From positions 62,001 through 126,000 of the forward strand of contig JANFAH010000077.1 in the NCBI GenBank assembly GCA_024663395.1: DNA of 64,000 nucleotides. The letters are read 5' to 3'. The translations under genes and the position numbers were made by a program. The notes beneath the pieces are model-generated. The model had not been told where the DNA came from and ran no database searches. It saw only the letters and a program-made list of their open reading frames with translations. Shown in pieces: positions 1-11,929 of this stretch; the first letter of the stretch is position 1; each line of letters starts with the position of its first letter. Source of the DNA: Pisolithus tinctorius. Lineage: Eukaryota > Basidiomycota > Agaricomycetes > Boletales > Pisolithaceae.

Positions 1-306
1 AAAACGCGTCTGCCTCTCGACAAGTTCCCTGACGATTGTTGTTACTTGCTTTTGCCTTTCCAAGGCTGACGTTGAACTGGTGTACGTTGGGATTTGGGGA
101 ACGGGAAGATCTGGAACCAATCTAGGAAAGGCAGCAGGGATGAAATGAGTGCTGAGTGCGTAAGCCTCGTGAATGGGATCTTTTCTGGGAGGCGAGGGCA
201 AAGAGGGATATTGCAATGGATGAGAATAGCATTGGATGGGCAGCGACGGCCGTGGATTAACCGGTGGGGATGGCGTGTTGGGTACACTGAATGTGTCGGT
301 CCTCAT
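1..306 (-). CDS. Alpha/beta-hydrolase, N-terminal fragment (runs off window)
   Basis: Reading the minus strand from the ATG at 306 to base 1 gives 102 open codons. They align along their length with the first exon of the intact hydrolase at 2622-4339: the shared stretches are a Pro-rich start, LPSPPRKDPIHEAYALSTH and KQVTTIVRELVERQTRF (the other gene has KQVTTIVRELIERQMRF). The start was chosen because it matches the paralogue's start. The catalytic part lies outside the window, so integrity cannot be judged, but the visible part has no stop or frameshift. The 5' flank (about 307-1000) also resembles the flank of the second hydrolase (about 4340-4780), so gene and promoter region were duplicated together. 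Function is by family only: a serine hydrolase of unknown substrate. Confidence 0.7.
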   Translation of the reverse strand, partial: MRTDTFSVPNTPSPPVNPRPSLPIQCYSHPLQYPSLPSPPRKDPIHEAYALSTHFIPAAFPRLVPDLPVPQIPTYTSSTSALERQKQVTTIVRELVERQTRF

Positions 307-1250
307 CCTGGACTGCCGATCAACGGAACAACATGTGAGATCTGGCATTATATAGGAGACCGCCCCATGATGTGCGTACTTGAGGTTATCGAGCAAAAGT
401 CTGTTTTTGCCTCGAAACTAAAGCACTAGTCTAAAAGCGCTTAAGATTGGACCGTGACAGATGGTTGGCGAGTTTGAAGACTTCCCCGTTCATTATTTTG
501 GAGATTCACTTAGGCGGTGATGCCAACCTTCACAGTGCCTTTCCAAGTTCGTCCGCCCGGCCCGAGAGATGTGCTAACATCGAGATTCAGCTCCTACACG
601 TTGATAGGTAAGCCCATCCAAACGCCGAACTTTTCAAGCCGAATTTTACAAGACAAAGCGCACCAACATCACATAGCTTGCTCTTCCAAGTTACCAATAG
701 AGGCCATATACTCAGCACTGCAGACGCTGGTCACTGGGACATTCATGGACCTATATGTTGTGGAGGATGAAAGCTTCTTTCCGGGCGGGTCAGTCCAATG
801 ACAGAGCCTGCAGGGAGTTAATCCCGACGTGGTTAGCAATGCATGAAGCCGGCGATCTAGAACATCACAAGTCAAATCCACCTTGCTGGGCGCATCCCGT
901 GACGACGGAATCGATGACTTACTTATCCCAGCGAACCAGAAGCGCCGCCTGTGTTCTCTTCGGTTCCACCATGAATGTTCACGCGATTATCAGCTTTTGC
1001 AAACATATTCTGTCACCTGAAAGACAAAAAATGACTACTCACCCAGCAATGCAGCGATACACGGTGGTTCTTTCTGCCAAGTGAAAACGACCCGTCTAGA
1101 GAATTTTAAAAATATGCTGCAAAATTCGCAGTGAATAACCACACTTATGCCCAGCATTTCCCCTCAATAGACTGGTGCCCGCTACTTGAGAAGCTGCAAT
1201 ACGGGCCCCGAAGGTGCCTAATGATGATTACGTAACAGTCGGTGCCATGT
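307..1250. other. Intergenic flank shared with the second hydrolase copy
   Basis: No convincing gene is present. Bases about 740-1000 are recognisably similar to 4520-4770 upstream of the intact hydrolase (for example gatggttagcaatg-like and acctgcaggagtta-like blocks), so this is duplicated upstream sequence. Several open frames of 70-110 codons exist here but look like chance frames. Confidence 0.5.
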
Positions 1251-1254
1251 GCCA

Positions 1255-2395
1255 CGGAGCTGGTACGCACTGTCTTTGCACCCGTGCTTGAATTGATGAG
1301 GCTTCCAGGCCCGACGATATTCTCCGCAAGTAGCAGATGTGGCTAAGATCTGTCCTGCCTCATTCGTCATTCCCATTCTGCAGACGGCCTACCAAGCATG
1401 GTGTAATGCTATAGGTGAGTTCAGGCAATTTTCCTAATAATCCTTTCTCGAAGATTTCAAGGGGAAGACGGTGATGGCATGTATGCATTCTGTAGGTAGA
1501 TCACATTCGAGGATTGCTCTCGAAGCATGTCCCATCGTTCGAGGGCGCGATGATTTCGACTTCAGGCGATTGATGCTATGCGGCTATGCAGAGGCAAAGT
1601 TCTGGAGGAATGGAATTGACATGAAGACAAAGCACCATCTCGAGAGAGCTGGGGAAGTAGGCATCATGCGAACGACGTTGGGTGCCTGGACTAACGTTGT
1701 CTAGGATAAGATAATCGACAAGGAAGGTATGGGCCTCTTCAATGACGGTGACTGGTTGCGTTAAGGCTTTTCCACATAAATAGTCTCTTTTGGCCTGCTC
1801 GTCCGGAGCACAGGTCTGGCTCCGAACTCCTTGATTCAGATCATTCAATCTGTGCAGAAGCATGAGAAGACCTAGAGTTGATTTTATTTCAGCCCTGTAC
1901 CGAAAGTTTTATTGAATGTGCATGGCCTTTAGTTTGCTGACGGATGAATGTCTAAACTACCATGAAAAAAGACGGAAGAGTTGACCCAAATGGTTTGGGC
2001 CATCGGGGACGAGGCGAATATCAAGACAGAAATTTTGTCTGCCACCCCACACGGTAAGTCACCGAGCTCGTTCAGATCAAACCTTGTTCTTCTAGTCCTT
2101 TGTCTTGTTTGACCTATTCCTTGACGTTCTTCGTCTCTCCTGTCTGGCGCACGAACTAGCAGGTTTCGCCATGCAGCTCGAACAATGGGCTACTGCACAC
2201 AACATGACTGGCTTCCTCAGTTTCCATCGCTCGTCTATTTGTCTTCCTTAAGCTGCCTTCCCTTGTTGCGTTGCATAACTAACAAAGTAAAATAACGCAG
2301 CGAGCAAATGTGAGGTGAATTATCTCTCCAGAGTTCGTCGGCAGAAAGGAGCGTGACAAGCCAGTTGAGTTTCATAATTAGTCCAGGCACCACTA
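1255..2395 (+). pseudogene. Decayed, internally deleted copy of alternative NADH dehydrogenase (NDH-2)
   Basis: Nucleotide-level copy of the intact gene at 28725-31490. Recognisable exons include the one after the EPV segment (cccgacgatattctccgcaag), the TAYQAWCDAI exon (about 1416-1431), the KTKHHLERAGE region near 1626, the WSTGLAPN-like region near 1820 and the C-terminal ANYLSR-like region near 2315. The relic jumps at about 1500 from the intron after DFKEKTLTC directly to the region of the SFDRSLS exon. This removes roughly 650 bp of the parent, including the nucleotide-binding GGGPTGVE segment. Stops interrupt the remaining frames and no N-terminal exon is visible. It lies between the two hydrolase copies and converges on the intact hydrolase. 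Confidence 0.7.
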
Positions 2396-2621
2396 TGAGT
2401 CACCACAACGTTTAAGTCTGAGTCTACAGTCGCACTCGCACCCAATACGCGACTACCTTGTATGATGTCAAACCAGGTTCCAAATTCTAAAGGAGTTCTG
2501 GGCATCACAGTACATATATACACGCTCAACTAACTGGATAATTCCAAGATTGGCCTTTGGAAAACCATTCCCGACGTACTGTATACTAACCAGGATTGGT
2601 GGGTCAGGGGACATAATGAAT

Positions 2622-4339
2622 TCATAAAGCTGCTTTGAATTGAGGAGACCCATAATTCGTCGACAAGAATGTGGCGATATCCTGAGCTACAAAATCGTTT
2701 CAGTTTAGTTCGGCACTAGGTCTCACGGTCGATGACTGCTCACCAAGTTCAATTGGTGCTTCCTGTACGATCTGAGGTATACGATTGACATGTGGAATTA
2801 AATCAGTGTGGAATTCAAATCGATGGGACAGTCACATACAAGGTGGCCAGCGAAGGCGAAAACAACGTTAGATGCATTGGCTGGTCGACGCCAAACCCTC
2901 GCTTTGGTATCTTCTTCTCCAAGGAAACTGAAAATGAATCCAAAGATCATGATCAGTTCTGGTGCGGCGTTGCACCACGAGCGGAGTAGGACGACCTACC
3001 CAGGTGACGGTACGACCCATCGAAGAGTGATATTCTCATCCAGTTTCTCTAACAACTCCCAAATTTCGATAAAGACAGGCACATTGACAAAGGTCAGGCC
3101 CTCCTGGACGCTGGTCGTTTTCAATCTGACGCCGCCCGCCGTATCTACGGCCAACCCATGGTCAACGTATGTCTTCAGGACGTCTGGGTGCCAGGATGCG
3201 AAGAACGGTGATTCCTTAAACTGAGATAGGGCTTCTCCACTGATGTCAATCAGTACAAGCAACTATATCAAAACCAGCACTCACCGAGATGACCAAAACA
3301 TTCGCCTGGTAAAAGCGTTAACAGCGAACCTGACAGCTTCGTCAACAAGCTTAGTCTTTTCAGCTGTAATGATGGGGTCCACTAGTACGAGGGACGAAAA
3401 CAACTTGGGGAAATTCAAAGCTGCCAAGGCTCTGCACAAGAAGAAATGAGCAACCATCAAACTTAGCAGCGCAAACACCTACGAGGAAGTGCCACCAAAC
3501 GAGTGACCAATTACCACAAGCTTCCGACAGTGATAGCCAAGTTCTTTGCGTGAGTTACTCGTGGCTTCTGGAACACGAGCAAGGCAAGTAGGCAGCGACG
3601 CAGGGGTGACCTCTTCGGGGAGGTAGTTTAAAAGAAAGTTCACAATGTCACGGGCATCATCATGCCAGTCAACTGAGGGAATGTTAGATCCAATGGACGC
3701 CACGGTGGGAGCATCCTACAAATTCCGTTCAAACTCTCCGCATTCACAAGAGCCGAGTCTCCCTGATTGACGGCTTCCCAAGACCATACTTCATCCACAA
3801 GAGATGCAGATGCCGAATCCAGAAGACTTCGTAGCATGGTCTCCCATATCTAAAATCCCAGTTACCAACGTAAGAGGAAACCGGCCAGTCGAACTCACTT
3901 CCTTTGGGAACCCGGTTGCAGGAACGAGGAACAAGGTTAAACCAGTTCCCAGGGTATCGCGTCTGCGTACCCGGACATAGCGGTTGACGCAATTCCAAAG
4001 TGGTTTCTGGCTACGGTCACCGATCAACTTCCCTTGCGCGAAACGCATCTGCCTCTCAATGAGTTCCCTGACGATTGTGGTTACTTGCTTCCTCCTTTCA
4101 GAAGCTGGTATCGAATTAATATGTGTTGGGATTTTGGGAACGGGAACGTCTGGAACCAGTCTAAGCAAGGCAGCAGGGATGATATGTGTACTGAGCGTAT
4201 AAGCCACGTGGATGATATCTTGTCTGGGAGGCGAGGGCAGTGAGGGAATTCTCAAAGGGGTAGGCAACACTAATCGTGAGCTAGCGGGCACCCAGGGTGG
4301 GGTTGATTTGTGGGGCACACTGCAAGTCTTGGTGCTCAT
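2622..4339 (-). CDS. Alpha/beta-hydrolase fold protein, 442 aa, eight exons
   Basis: Exons on the minus strand: 4339-3899, 3849-3720, 3672-3483, 3431-3285, 3239-3000, 2927-2840, 2771-2744 and 2686-2622. All introns are GT-AG, 45-72 nt, and the splice phases join into one 443-codon frame (including stop). The nucleophile elbow VVIGHSFGG is near residue 248 (Ser in G-H-S-F-G). A strand followed by an acidic residue, SLVLVDPII, follows. The probable catalytic His is in FAFAGHL near residue 411. This order (Ser, acid, His) fits an alpha/beta-hydrolase of the AB_hydrolase_6 type. No signal peptide is evident, so a cytosolic or peroxisomal enzyme is likely; the C-terminus is not a clear PTS1. Substrate unknown. 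A paralogue fragment lies at 1-306. Confidence 0.8.
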
Positions 4340-6171
4340 ACTGGGCTACCAGATAACTGGACGAAGTTTGGGACCTGCCATTATATAGGTCACCGTCCCG
4401 TAGCCTACCTATACCAAAACTAATGCAGCTCGCCTAAGGGAACATTTGAGTCCGGGCTGCAATAGATTTGAAAACCGTTATAAGTAAACACCGACCCTTT
4501 CGGCCTGAATTTTAGTCACTTAGACACTTATGGATCTACATCTCATGAAGGATGAAGGCTGCTTCCAACTTCGCCGAGATGGTTTACTTCCAGGCGGGGA
4601 AAAGCAATGACAGGACCTGCAGGAGTTAACCCCTGGATGGTTAGCAATGTCGTGACGCTACCCACGACCCGGAGCGCCACAAGTCACCTCGAGCTTATCT
4701 TAGCGTACTGGGGGAGCTCAGCGCTGGGCCGTGTTGGGTTCGGTTCCGTAATGAATGGTCGCGTGGCTCGAATTCCTTTTTAAAGATCATGAATAGCACA
4801 GCAACCGGATCGTTGTTGCTCCAATTTTTAGTAGCAGGAATATTGCCCTCCTGGCCAGAACTCTATAAAATCTTGAGAAGGGAAAATGATAGGAAAGTTG
4901 AGGAAGACGGGGACAAAACTCGTAGGTCCAGTAGTCAATCAACTGTCGATCACATGCTTTCTATTTTAGTATTACTGTTCGAATTGTTTCCCAAGTTCGG
5001 CAACCGGCTTTCAGTCTTCCTTTTCTGAGAAAGCTAGCGTTCAGAGCCCAACACAAAATTCTCTTTTTAAGAGTTTTTTCTCAATTTCTCAGACTAGGTG
5101 TGTAGTTACGTAGACCAGCAGCTGCCAACTAACGGGAACTCTAACTGTCAGACACACTGACAATGCCCGTGCAGTACTAGTGCAGTGAAAACCAGTAATG
5201 GGATGGAGGCACAATACAGCGGGGGCTTTTAGAAGCAAAGATAACAATGGACAAGTGGGACTCTTGTTTGCAACATCGACTGACGGCTTTCCCACAATAA
5301 CAGCGTCCTTGCCTGAAGGGCCTCGGGAAGATGTACTACTGGACGCGTAGGTGACAATTGTCGGCATCATGTTCACATACTTTTGCAACGTGTCAATCAT
5401 GCGGGCGCGTGTGCAGGAGGAGATTGCGGCTCCACTTACATGGAAGCCAGTCTAGAGAAGATCGCTGAACTTTCATGTCTCATATTGACAGTATCTGATA
5501 AAGCCATTCACACCGATTTCGGTTCCATGGATGGAAAACCAGCACCCCACACGGTCGACGAATAACGACAAGTTTTCGGAGCGCCCATTGCCTTAAGTTG
5601 CGTGCGAGGCATTGACTTCTCTAGCTGGCGTGTTGATACAGTATTGCCCCCCCCCCAGATAAGGTGAGATGCGGCGTGAGTCCCTTTGGTGGAGTTGCCG
5701 TCGCTATTGCACAGATCGTTAGTATGATACGACGTAGCTACAGCGCAGGTGGAGTGCGTTATATTTATGCCTCTTGATGGCAATGCAAACAACGTTGCAA
5801 GGGGAATCCAGGTGAGAGAAAGAGTCTTGAATACCATCAATGCATCAAAGACGTGCAAGTTATCAAGGCTGGCGCTGGATACCAGTGTGCATTATCAGAG
5901 GGCGGCTGCGCAGGGCCAAGCGACGGGAACTGCTGAAACTCGATCGAACGATCTCACTAGCACAGCCTAGTGTGCGAGAGCTTGAAGTGGTGCACATCCT
6001 CGCCGCCTTGGTCCATGATTGCAGCTCGAGCCATCCAGCAAGTGAATATCCAGTGGGACTGAATGCGGATCACGTAGGGCTATCAAACAGTCGCACTTGC
6101 AACATACTTGCCACTTGCGTGGCTGAATTGAATCTAGAGGTTCTAATATGATAAAAGCCATGGTTGTATAC
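4340..6171. other. Intergenic region upstream of hydrolase and downstream of T1
   Basis: Bases 4340-4780 are duplicated hydrolase upstream flank (compare 307-1000). From about 5240 the sequence enters the T1 segmental duplication and matches 16565-17248 downstream of T3. T1 keeps about 250 bp (roughly 5700-5948) that the T3 copy lacks. A run of ten C bases is at 5649-5658. No intact gene is evident apart from the weak secreted-protein-like frame listed separately. Confidence 0.5.
5508..5858 (-). pseudogene. Possible remnant of a small secreted-protein gene
   Basis: The frame starting at 5858 opens with a hydrophobic stretch (MVFKTLSLTWIPLATLFALP) that resembles a signal peptide, followed by a Cys/Thr/Ser-rich stretch. 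The duplicated block at about 16797-17000 holds the downstream half in a different frame ending in WFSIHGTE and RYCRCEA, but lacks the signal-like segment. Frame differences at the poly-C tract and differences that are mostly amino-acid-changing between the copies suggest no purifying selection. It may be a dead fragment or not a gene at all. Confidence 0.2.
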
Positions 6172-9100
6172 CTACACGATAGTTAATGTCTTTAATTTGG
6201 TTTGCAGAACACTAGGAGAGTCTACAAGCTGAACAGAAACGAGGGTAGAAGACGCGATCCGTTTGTACTCGTTGTGAGGTAGTCGCATCAACAGAAGAGC
6301 GTTAAATGGCCTCTTCAGCGTGAAAACCAGCTGCTCCTCAGCCATTGCATCTAGCTTGCCCGGCAGGCCAAGCAATTTTGAGTGCCAAGGACGAACAACC
6401 TGCAGAGCGCCTTGCTCCGTCGCCGCATCCTCCAGCTTGTCAGCAGTGTGATTTCGAGTGGCCTCAGACCAGATGCCTGGATCTTGTACGTATAACTCGG
6501 TGTCGACGGATCTCCTCCTTGCGGCTGAACCGCTATAACGCGATGAACGATGCATGGCAGTATAAGGCGACGATTGATGAATTGTGGGAGGGCGGAATCA
6601 GCGAGTAAGCGATGCAACCTTCGCAATGCTCTGGACGTCGCGGGCAGCTGACTCATCGGCGATGTCTCTTCTTCTGCGTGTAGGGGTGGAGACGATGGTA
6701 GCGTCTGGTACGAAGTGATGTGGGCAGGGAAACAGGAATGAAATGATGACGCCTCTCCGATCCAATCTAAGATAGAGATGTCCCCAGACTGCGATGTGAT
6801 TTCCGCTAGGAGACGGCCAAGTGCGTTTTCAGCAGATTCCCCATACAGAATGGGCAGGTGCAGATTAAAGATCCCAAAAAGTGAATAAGCGATATCCTCA
6901 GGTCGAGTGGTAGAACGCTTCGATGCCCATTGCAGTCTCGAACGGGCGTCATCCACACCTGGGGAAAAGTTGGCGAAGAAACGGGACTCTATTCCGGTCA
7001 CCTTTTCCAGTTCTTCCAGCACAGTGACATCGGTTTTATGGTTTGAAGACGTGAGCTTCTTATAAAGCGACCAGTTTTGAGTGAAGAATAGTAGGATTGG
7101 AGGTGCCAGTAGTTCCTGGAGGGTCCACCCACGTCCAAACCATTCACTACTCCCAAACGAGCCAGTATTGGGAATGTCAGCAAGGTAAACGATGGTCAGG
7201 GCGGACCGTAGATACCACGCAAACATTGATCCCATCGCTTCTTACAACTCTGCGCTGCTATCTTTGTCTATGCAACACGTGTCCCTCCACGCCCTTAGGA
7301 AATCCCGCTCGCAAGCAGCAACACAGAAGGCTTGGAGCTTTCCAAGCCCTCCATCGGTTGACATACTATATATCGACTTGCCCTCGACGTCCCGCAACAA
7401 TGGTTCGGCTTTACCCCAGCGATGAGAAAACGTGACGAACTGGAAGTATCCGGAGACAGTAGTATTAACGTCCTCCATTCGCTGGTCTGGGCCGCATGAT
7501 GTGCACAAAGACAGCAGTTGATTATATTGTGGACTGTTCATAAAATGTGAGAACTGTGCATCCCGGTTGCACAGCATGCTGGTATGTGTGTGCAACAGCC
7601 TTGTCGGCACAGTTTTGAGGGTTTCGAATACGACGTCACGAATGACTTGTTTGATGTCAAAGTGGGCAACTCCCGAGGCATTGGATGACATGGTGGCAAC
7701 GGTGGCAACTTGTGGGTTGATCCTCATTTGGAGGTAGGCCGTGAGGCAGCGTCGAGATACCTCATAATCAGCGTCTCCAGGTACGAGTAACCGTAGAACT
7801 TCTTGCTCAAGCGTAATAGCCTCGCTTAAATCAGCTGTTGTGGGTTTCTGATGGAAACGCTTTGTTAGATACAGTGCAAGGTTGTAAAGGAACGACGCGC
7901 GGCTGGGATGCCCCGCTGGATGGAGCTTTAATGCGGCGCGCCCAAATGTGATAGCCTCGTCCAAGTCGGCGACTATCCCCTGCTTGTCATACCTATTCAA
8001 GAGACAGACAGCAAGCGAGTGGAGTGATGAAGCCCGATCAGGATGCCCAGAGGGGCATAATTGCAATGTTGCACGGTGGAATTCAATTGCTTCCTTCAAG
8101 TCGCACATTGCGGCGTGTTTCTGGAACCTCTTCCAGAGGTAGTCACCGAGGTTGTAGAGAGATACGCCACGTTCGGGATGCCCTTGTGGACGGAGCTCTA
8201 GTGCTTCACGGCCGAGCCTAACAGCTTCATCCAAGTCAGCGACTACTCCCTGGATGTCATACCTCCCCGAAAGACACAGAGCAAGCGAATGGAGGGATGA
8301 AGACCGATCAGCATGACCAGGAGGACGCAGTTCAAACGCTGCACGGTGCATCTTAATCGCTTCCTCCAGATCATGCGTCACAGCGTGTCATTGGAACCTC
8401 TTCCGGAGATAGTCCCCAAGGTTGTAAAGAGATATTCCACGATTTGGATGCCCTTTTGGACGGAGGTCTAGTGCCGCACGTCCGAGTGTGACAGCTTCTT
8501 CCAGGTGAGCGACTGCGCCTGAGTGTCATACATATCCGAGAGACAGAGAGCAAGTGAATGGGGGGATGAAGACCAATCAGGATGTTCAGGGGGACGTAGT
8601 TTCAACGTCACGTGGTGCAGCTCGATTGCCTCCTCCAGGTTGTGCGTCAGTCCATGTTTCTGGAACCTCTTGTGGAGGTAGTCAGCAAGGTTGTAGAGAG
8701 ATGCGCCGCGATTTACATGCCCTGGTGGGCGGAGCTCTAGCGCTGCACGCCCGAGTGTGATAGCTTCTTCCAAGTCAGTGACCACCGCCTGATCGCTACA
8801 CCTATCCGAAAGACAGAGAGCAAGCGAATGAAGCGATGAAGACCGTTCAGGGTGACCAGGGGAACGTAGTTCCAGCGCTGCACGGTGCAGTTCAATTGCC
8901 TCTTCCAGATCGCGCTTTGCAGAGTGTTCCTGGAACCTCCCTCTAAGATCCTGAGCGAGGTTGTAAAGCGACACATCACAATCTGGATGGCCTGGTGGAC
9001 GGAGCTCTAGTGCTGTACGTCCGAGCGCGACAGCTCCTTCCAAGTCGGCCACTACCCCCCGATTGTCATGCCTACTTGAAAGACATAGAGCGAGCGAGTG

Positions 9101-9852
9101 GAGAGACGAAAACCGTTCAGGATGTCCAGAGGCACGTAGTTCCAACGCTGCACGGTGCAGTTCGATCGCCTCGTCTAGGTCATGCATCAGAGCATGCTGC
9201 CGGAATCTCTTCCAAAGGAAGTCAGCAAGATTATAAAGAGGTGCACCGCGCATAGGATGCCCTGGTGGACGGAACTTTAGTGCTGCACGTCCCGATCTGA
9301 CAGCTTCTTCCGAATCGGCGATCTCTCCCCCGTTGTCATACCTATTCGAAAGACAGTGCAAGAGAATAGAATGACGAAGACCGATCGGGATGACCAGAGG
9401 GACGTAGCTCCAGTGATGCGCGGTGCAGCTCAATCGCCTCCTCCAGATCATGCGACTGCTCATGTTTGAGGAACCTCCTCCCAAGGCCACAAGAGAGATT
9501 GTACAGAGACAGCCCACGATGTTGATGCCCTGGTGGATGAAGTTCTAGTGCCTCACGACCAAGTGTGACAGCTTCTTCCAGGTCACTGACTACCTCCCGA
9601 TTATCATTCCTAATTGCAAGACAGAGAGCAAGCCAATGAAGCGATGAAACCCGATCAGCATGTCCAGGAGGACGCAATTCTAAGACATCATGGAGCAAAG
9701 CAATCGCCTCGTCCAAGTCGTGGATTTCCCCCCCTTTCACGAATCTCCTGTAGAGCCACTGCGAGGTTGAAGAGAGCGACATCCCTGCCATCAGGCCCAG
9801 GGCAGCGTTCTAACTTCGCTCGCTTGTTGAAAACATCGTCTTCTAAAGCCAT
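6172..9852 (-). pseudogene. T1: TPR-HET gene, inactivated (4 frameshifts, 2 nonsense codons)
   Basis: Sister copy of T3 (17249-21745). The start codon at 9852 (MALEDDV) and the terminal SVLQTKLKTLTIV are preserved. Lesions found by comparison with T3 are: a 2-bp deletion near 9755 (gtagagcc versus gtagagagcc); a 2-bp deletion near 9356 (cagtgc versus cagagtgc); a 1-bp loss near 8516; CGA to TGA at 8388-8390; CAA to TAA at 7240-7242 just after CCIDKDSSAEL in the HET domain; and a 1-bp loss near 6440. The frame between lesions stays highly similar to T3, so inactivation is recent. It is also about 810 bp shorter than T3 because three 270-bp repeat units are absent. Independent small indels spread along the gene argue against a single sequencing error. 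Confidence 0.85.
7800..9760 (-). repeat. 270-bp TPR-coding tandem repeats of T1
   Basis: About seven and a half units of 270 bp (90 codons, two TPR-like helical pairs each), continuing the T3 register but lacking three units. The consensus cores are DLEEAIELHRAALELRPSGHP and DLEEAVTLGRAALELRPPGHP. Confidence 0.8.
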
Positions 9853-11929
9853 TGAATGAAGAGGATGCACACAGCGGAAATGGTTCTGCCTTCGGTGATC
9901 AGCTGCAGTAAGACAGGTGCAGATAGAACCGCACGTTATCGTTGAACAAGTAGGCATTCAGCGAGGCCAATTAAACAGCGGGAAAACACCCGCAGGACAA
10001 GGCAGGAAGTATAGAATACGCAATACAGCGTTGGTCAGAACAAAGCGTGGATGCAGCTACATGGAGGTCAATACATATAACGCAACAGCGGGTCGAGAGT
10101 GACTTCACCGATCGAAGTGAAAGTGTACGTTGATTGACAAAGTTTGGCGTAGGTTGAAGAAACGGAGAGTGTCTGTCAGTAATCCAACAGTCGGTCGTTG
10201 TTATTGGTGTGAGGCAAGGGCTGAAAGCACGCGCACGCACTGTACACCGCGGACTCGAAGTCCGAGTCGGAGGACCGGTTGGCCCGACCTCCACACTCGT
10301 CCCGAATAGTCGTTTCTTGTTCATTTCCCTGCTGTTGTGCGATATGTCTAATCAGTGAATCATGACCGCCAGCGGTGCATGACGATGCATGTGAGAAGAC
10401 AGCCATATTGCTAGTCACTAATCACTCATAACCAACTGGCACAGATTTACCACTCCCGACCGGTATTCCGCATGTCCGTTGCTGGTCCGAGCCCCGCGTG
10501 GTGCCGCCGCAGTTTCCAAAGAAACCTATTGTATGTGTGTGCTCACTCCTTTGTATTAGGCAAGGAATACCTTAATGGTTCCTCGCTGACTTCGCCGCTG
10601 GGAGGGTCCTTTCTCGACGAAATTCAGGGCTTTCGGATCTCGAAGCTTTCTATGGCGACGCCGAACTCATCTCTTAAACGTGGACTGAAATGAACCCTGA
10701 ATCTGCTCCTACTTGCAAAGTTCATCGTCTTCCAGCGTTACCACATACATAGCAACTTGAAGGCATGTCTACTCGTCTGGTGCACACCTGTACACGAAGG
10801 GCGTAGCATAAACGAACACCGAGAGCCCCGCACACTTAGAATCGGCCACGGTGGGACCCCCAGATCAGAGGATCACTCGATGTGTCGAGTTCCCTTCATG
10901 TGTGCTGACACATATGGGAGGGAACAGCCACATTAACAAGATATGGCGTGATCTAATGGACTTCAGAGGTCTTGCGCTGGTTCATCCGAAACTCGCAGGA
11001 GTGACTACAACTAGTAAGTCGTATACAATCCATTCACCGAGCCTACCTCTAACCCTTACCAGACGGTTACCATTTTTCAAGCGAGAGTATTGTAACCTCC
11101 AGCCACCGACCTGGTAAATTGCACCCTGACTCACTCTCGTCGTTGGTTCGATAGATTTTGACTTATATTTAACTTTCAGCTTCCCCAGAATTAGGTGCGT
11201 CTAGTTGCCTCGTGCTGGTTTCGAAGACTCCCTCAGAAGCGTCTGCAACAGCCTAACCGCCATCGCTCAGGTGCACAAAAGAGGAACACCTGAGGAAAGC
11301 TGGTAAATAATGCATGTATGCTTGAGCCATTCTCACGGACCGATTCAAATTTGACGGCCACAGGGAGTCAAGGCGTTCGAGGGAACAGGATACACCTGGT
11401 GGAAGTCGAGAATCAGAATTTCTTTAGATCACCCCAGTGGTTGTCTCGTGCCTACTGCGCAATAGGTCTATTGTCAATGAACAGTCGTTGTGTCTACAAC
11501 ACCGAGTGTGTCCGATCAGTTGTTCTATGAGTGTTGCATCGTATCTGGACTTGATCAAGTGACGTCGACCCGTGTACAGGTGCTCAAATTATCTCTCTTA
11601 TAGCGGCTCCGAAGACATGGGGCCAGATGCAATGATAGGGGAAATTTATTATGTATCTACAGGCAAGGATCCAATACGCTAGCTCATGTGCATACGAGGT
11701 AAGTAAGGACTCGTGATGCAAGAAGTGTATGTTAACCTCTGACCCTCGCAATCTTTGTCGATGGTTGCAGCTCAAGTTGTCCAGAAAGCGATGTCCAGTG
11801 TGTAGGTGTGGGGTTGAGTGCGAATCGATGTAGGGTCGTACTAACAGTTGCAACCTGCTAGCTACACACGCTTACCACTTGCGCAGGTCATTGAATGGAG
11901 CGGTCGATATCATAAATGACATGGCTAGT
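9853..11929. other. T1 upstream region and T2 downstream flank
   Basis: No gene seen. Bases 9853-11140 are the duplicated T1/T3/T4 upstream region (compare 21746-22800 and 26054-27780) and presumably carry the promoter. The last ~200 bases before T2's stop resemble the 3' flanks of T1 and T3 (a gttgcagctc...ccag block at about 11765). Confidence 0.5.

Larger units (their letters stand above)
5240..11140. repeat. Segmental duplication, copy A (contains T1 pseudogene)
   Basis: Collinear with about 16565-22800. The shared parts are the 3' flank (for example gcgtccttgcctgaagggcc at about 5306 and 16626), the whole T gene, and the 5' flank (for example caaggaataccttaat at about 10561 and 22437). 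Copy A keeps a stretch at about 10850-11000 that copy B lacks but that resembles 27340-27560 upstream of T4. This part is therefore ancestral and was lost from copy B. Confidence 0.75.

Noticed and set aside
5508..5858. Killer-toxin-like identity for the secreted-protein-like fragment
   Set aside because: Only a few residues in the N-terminal part are reminiscent. The Cys pattern is not supported, and the frame is disrupted relative to the other copy.
7948..8760. Plus-strand open frames of 60-90 codons across the repeat regions
   Set aside because: They recur at the 270-bp period as antisense shadows of the TPR repeats and show no independent coding signal.
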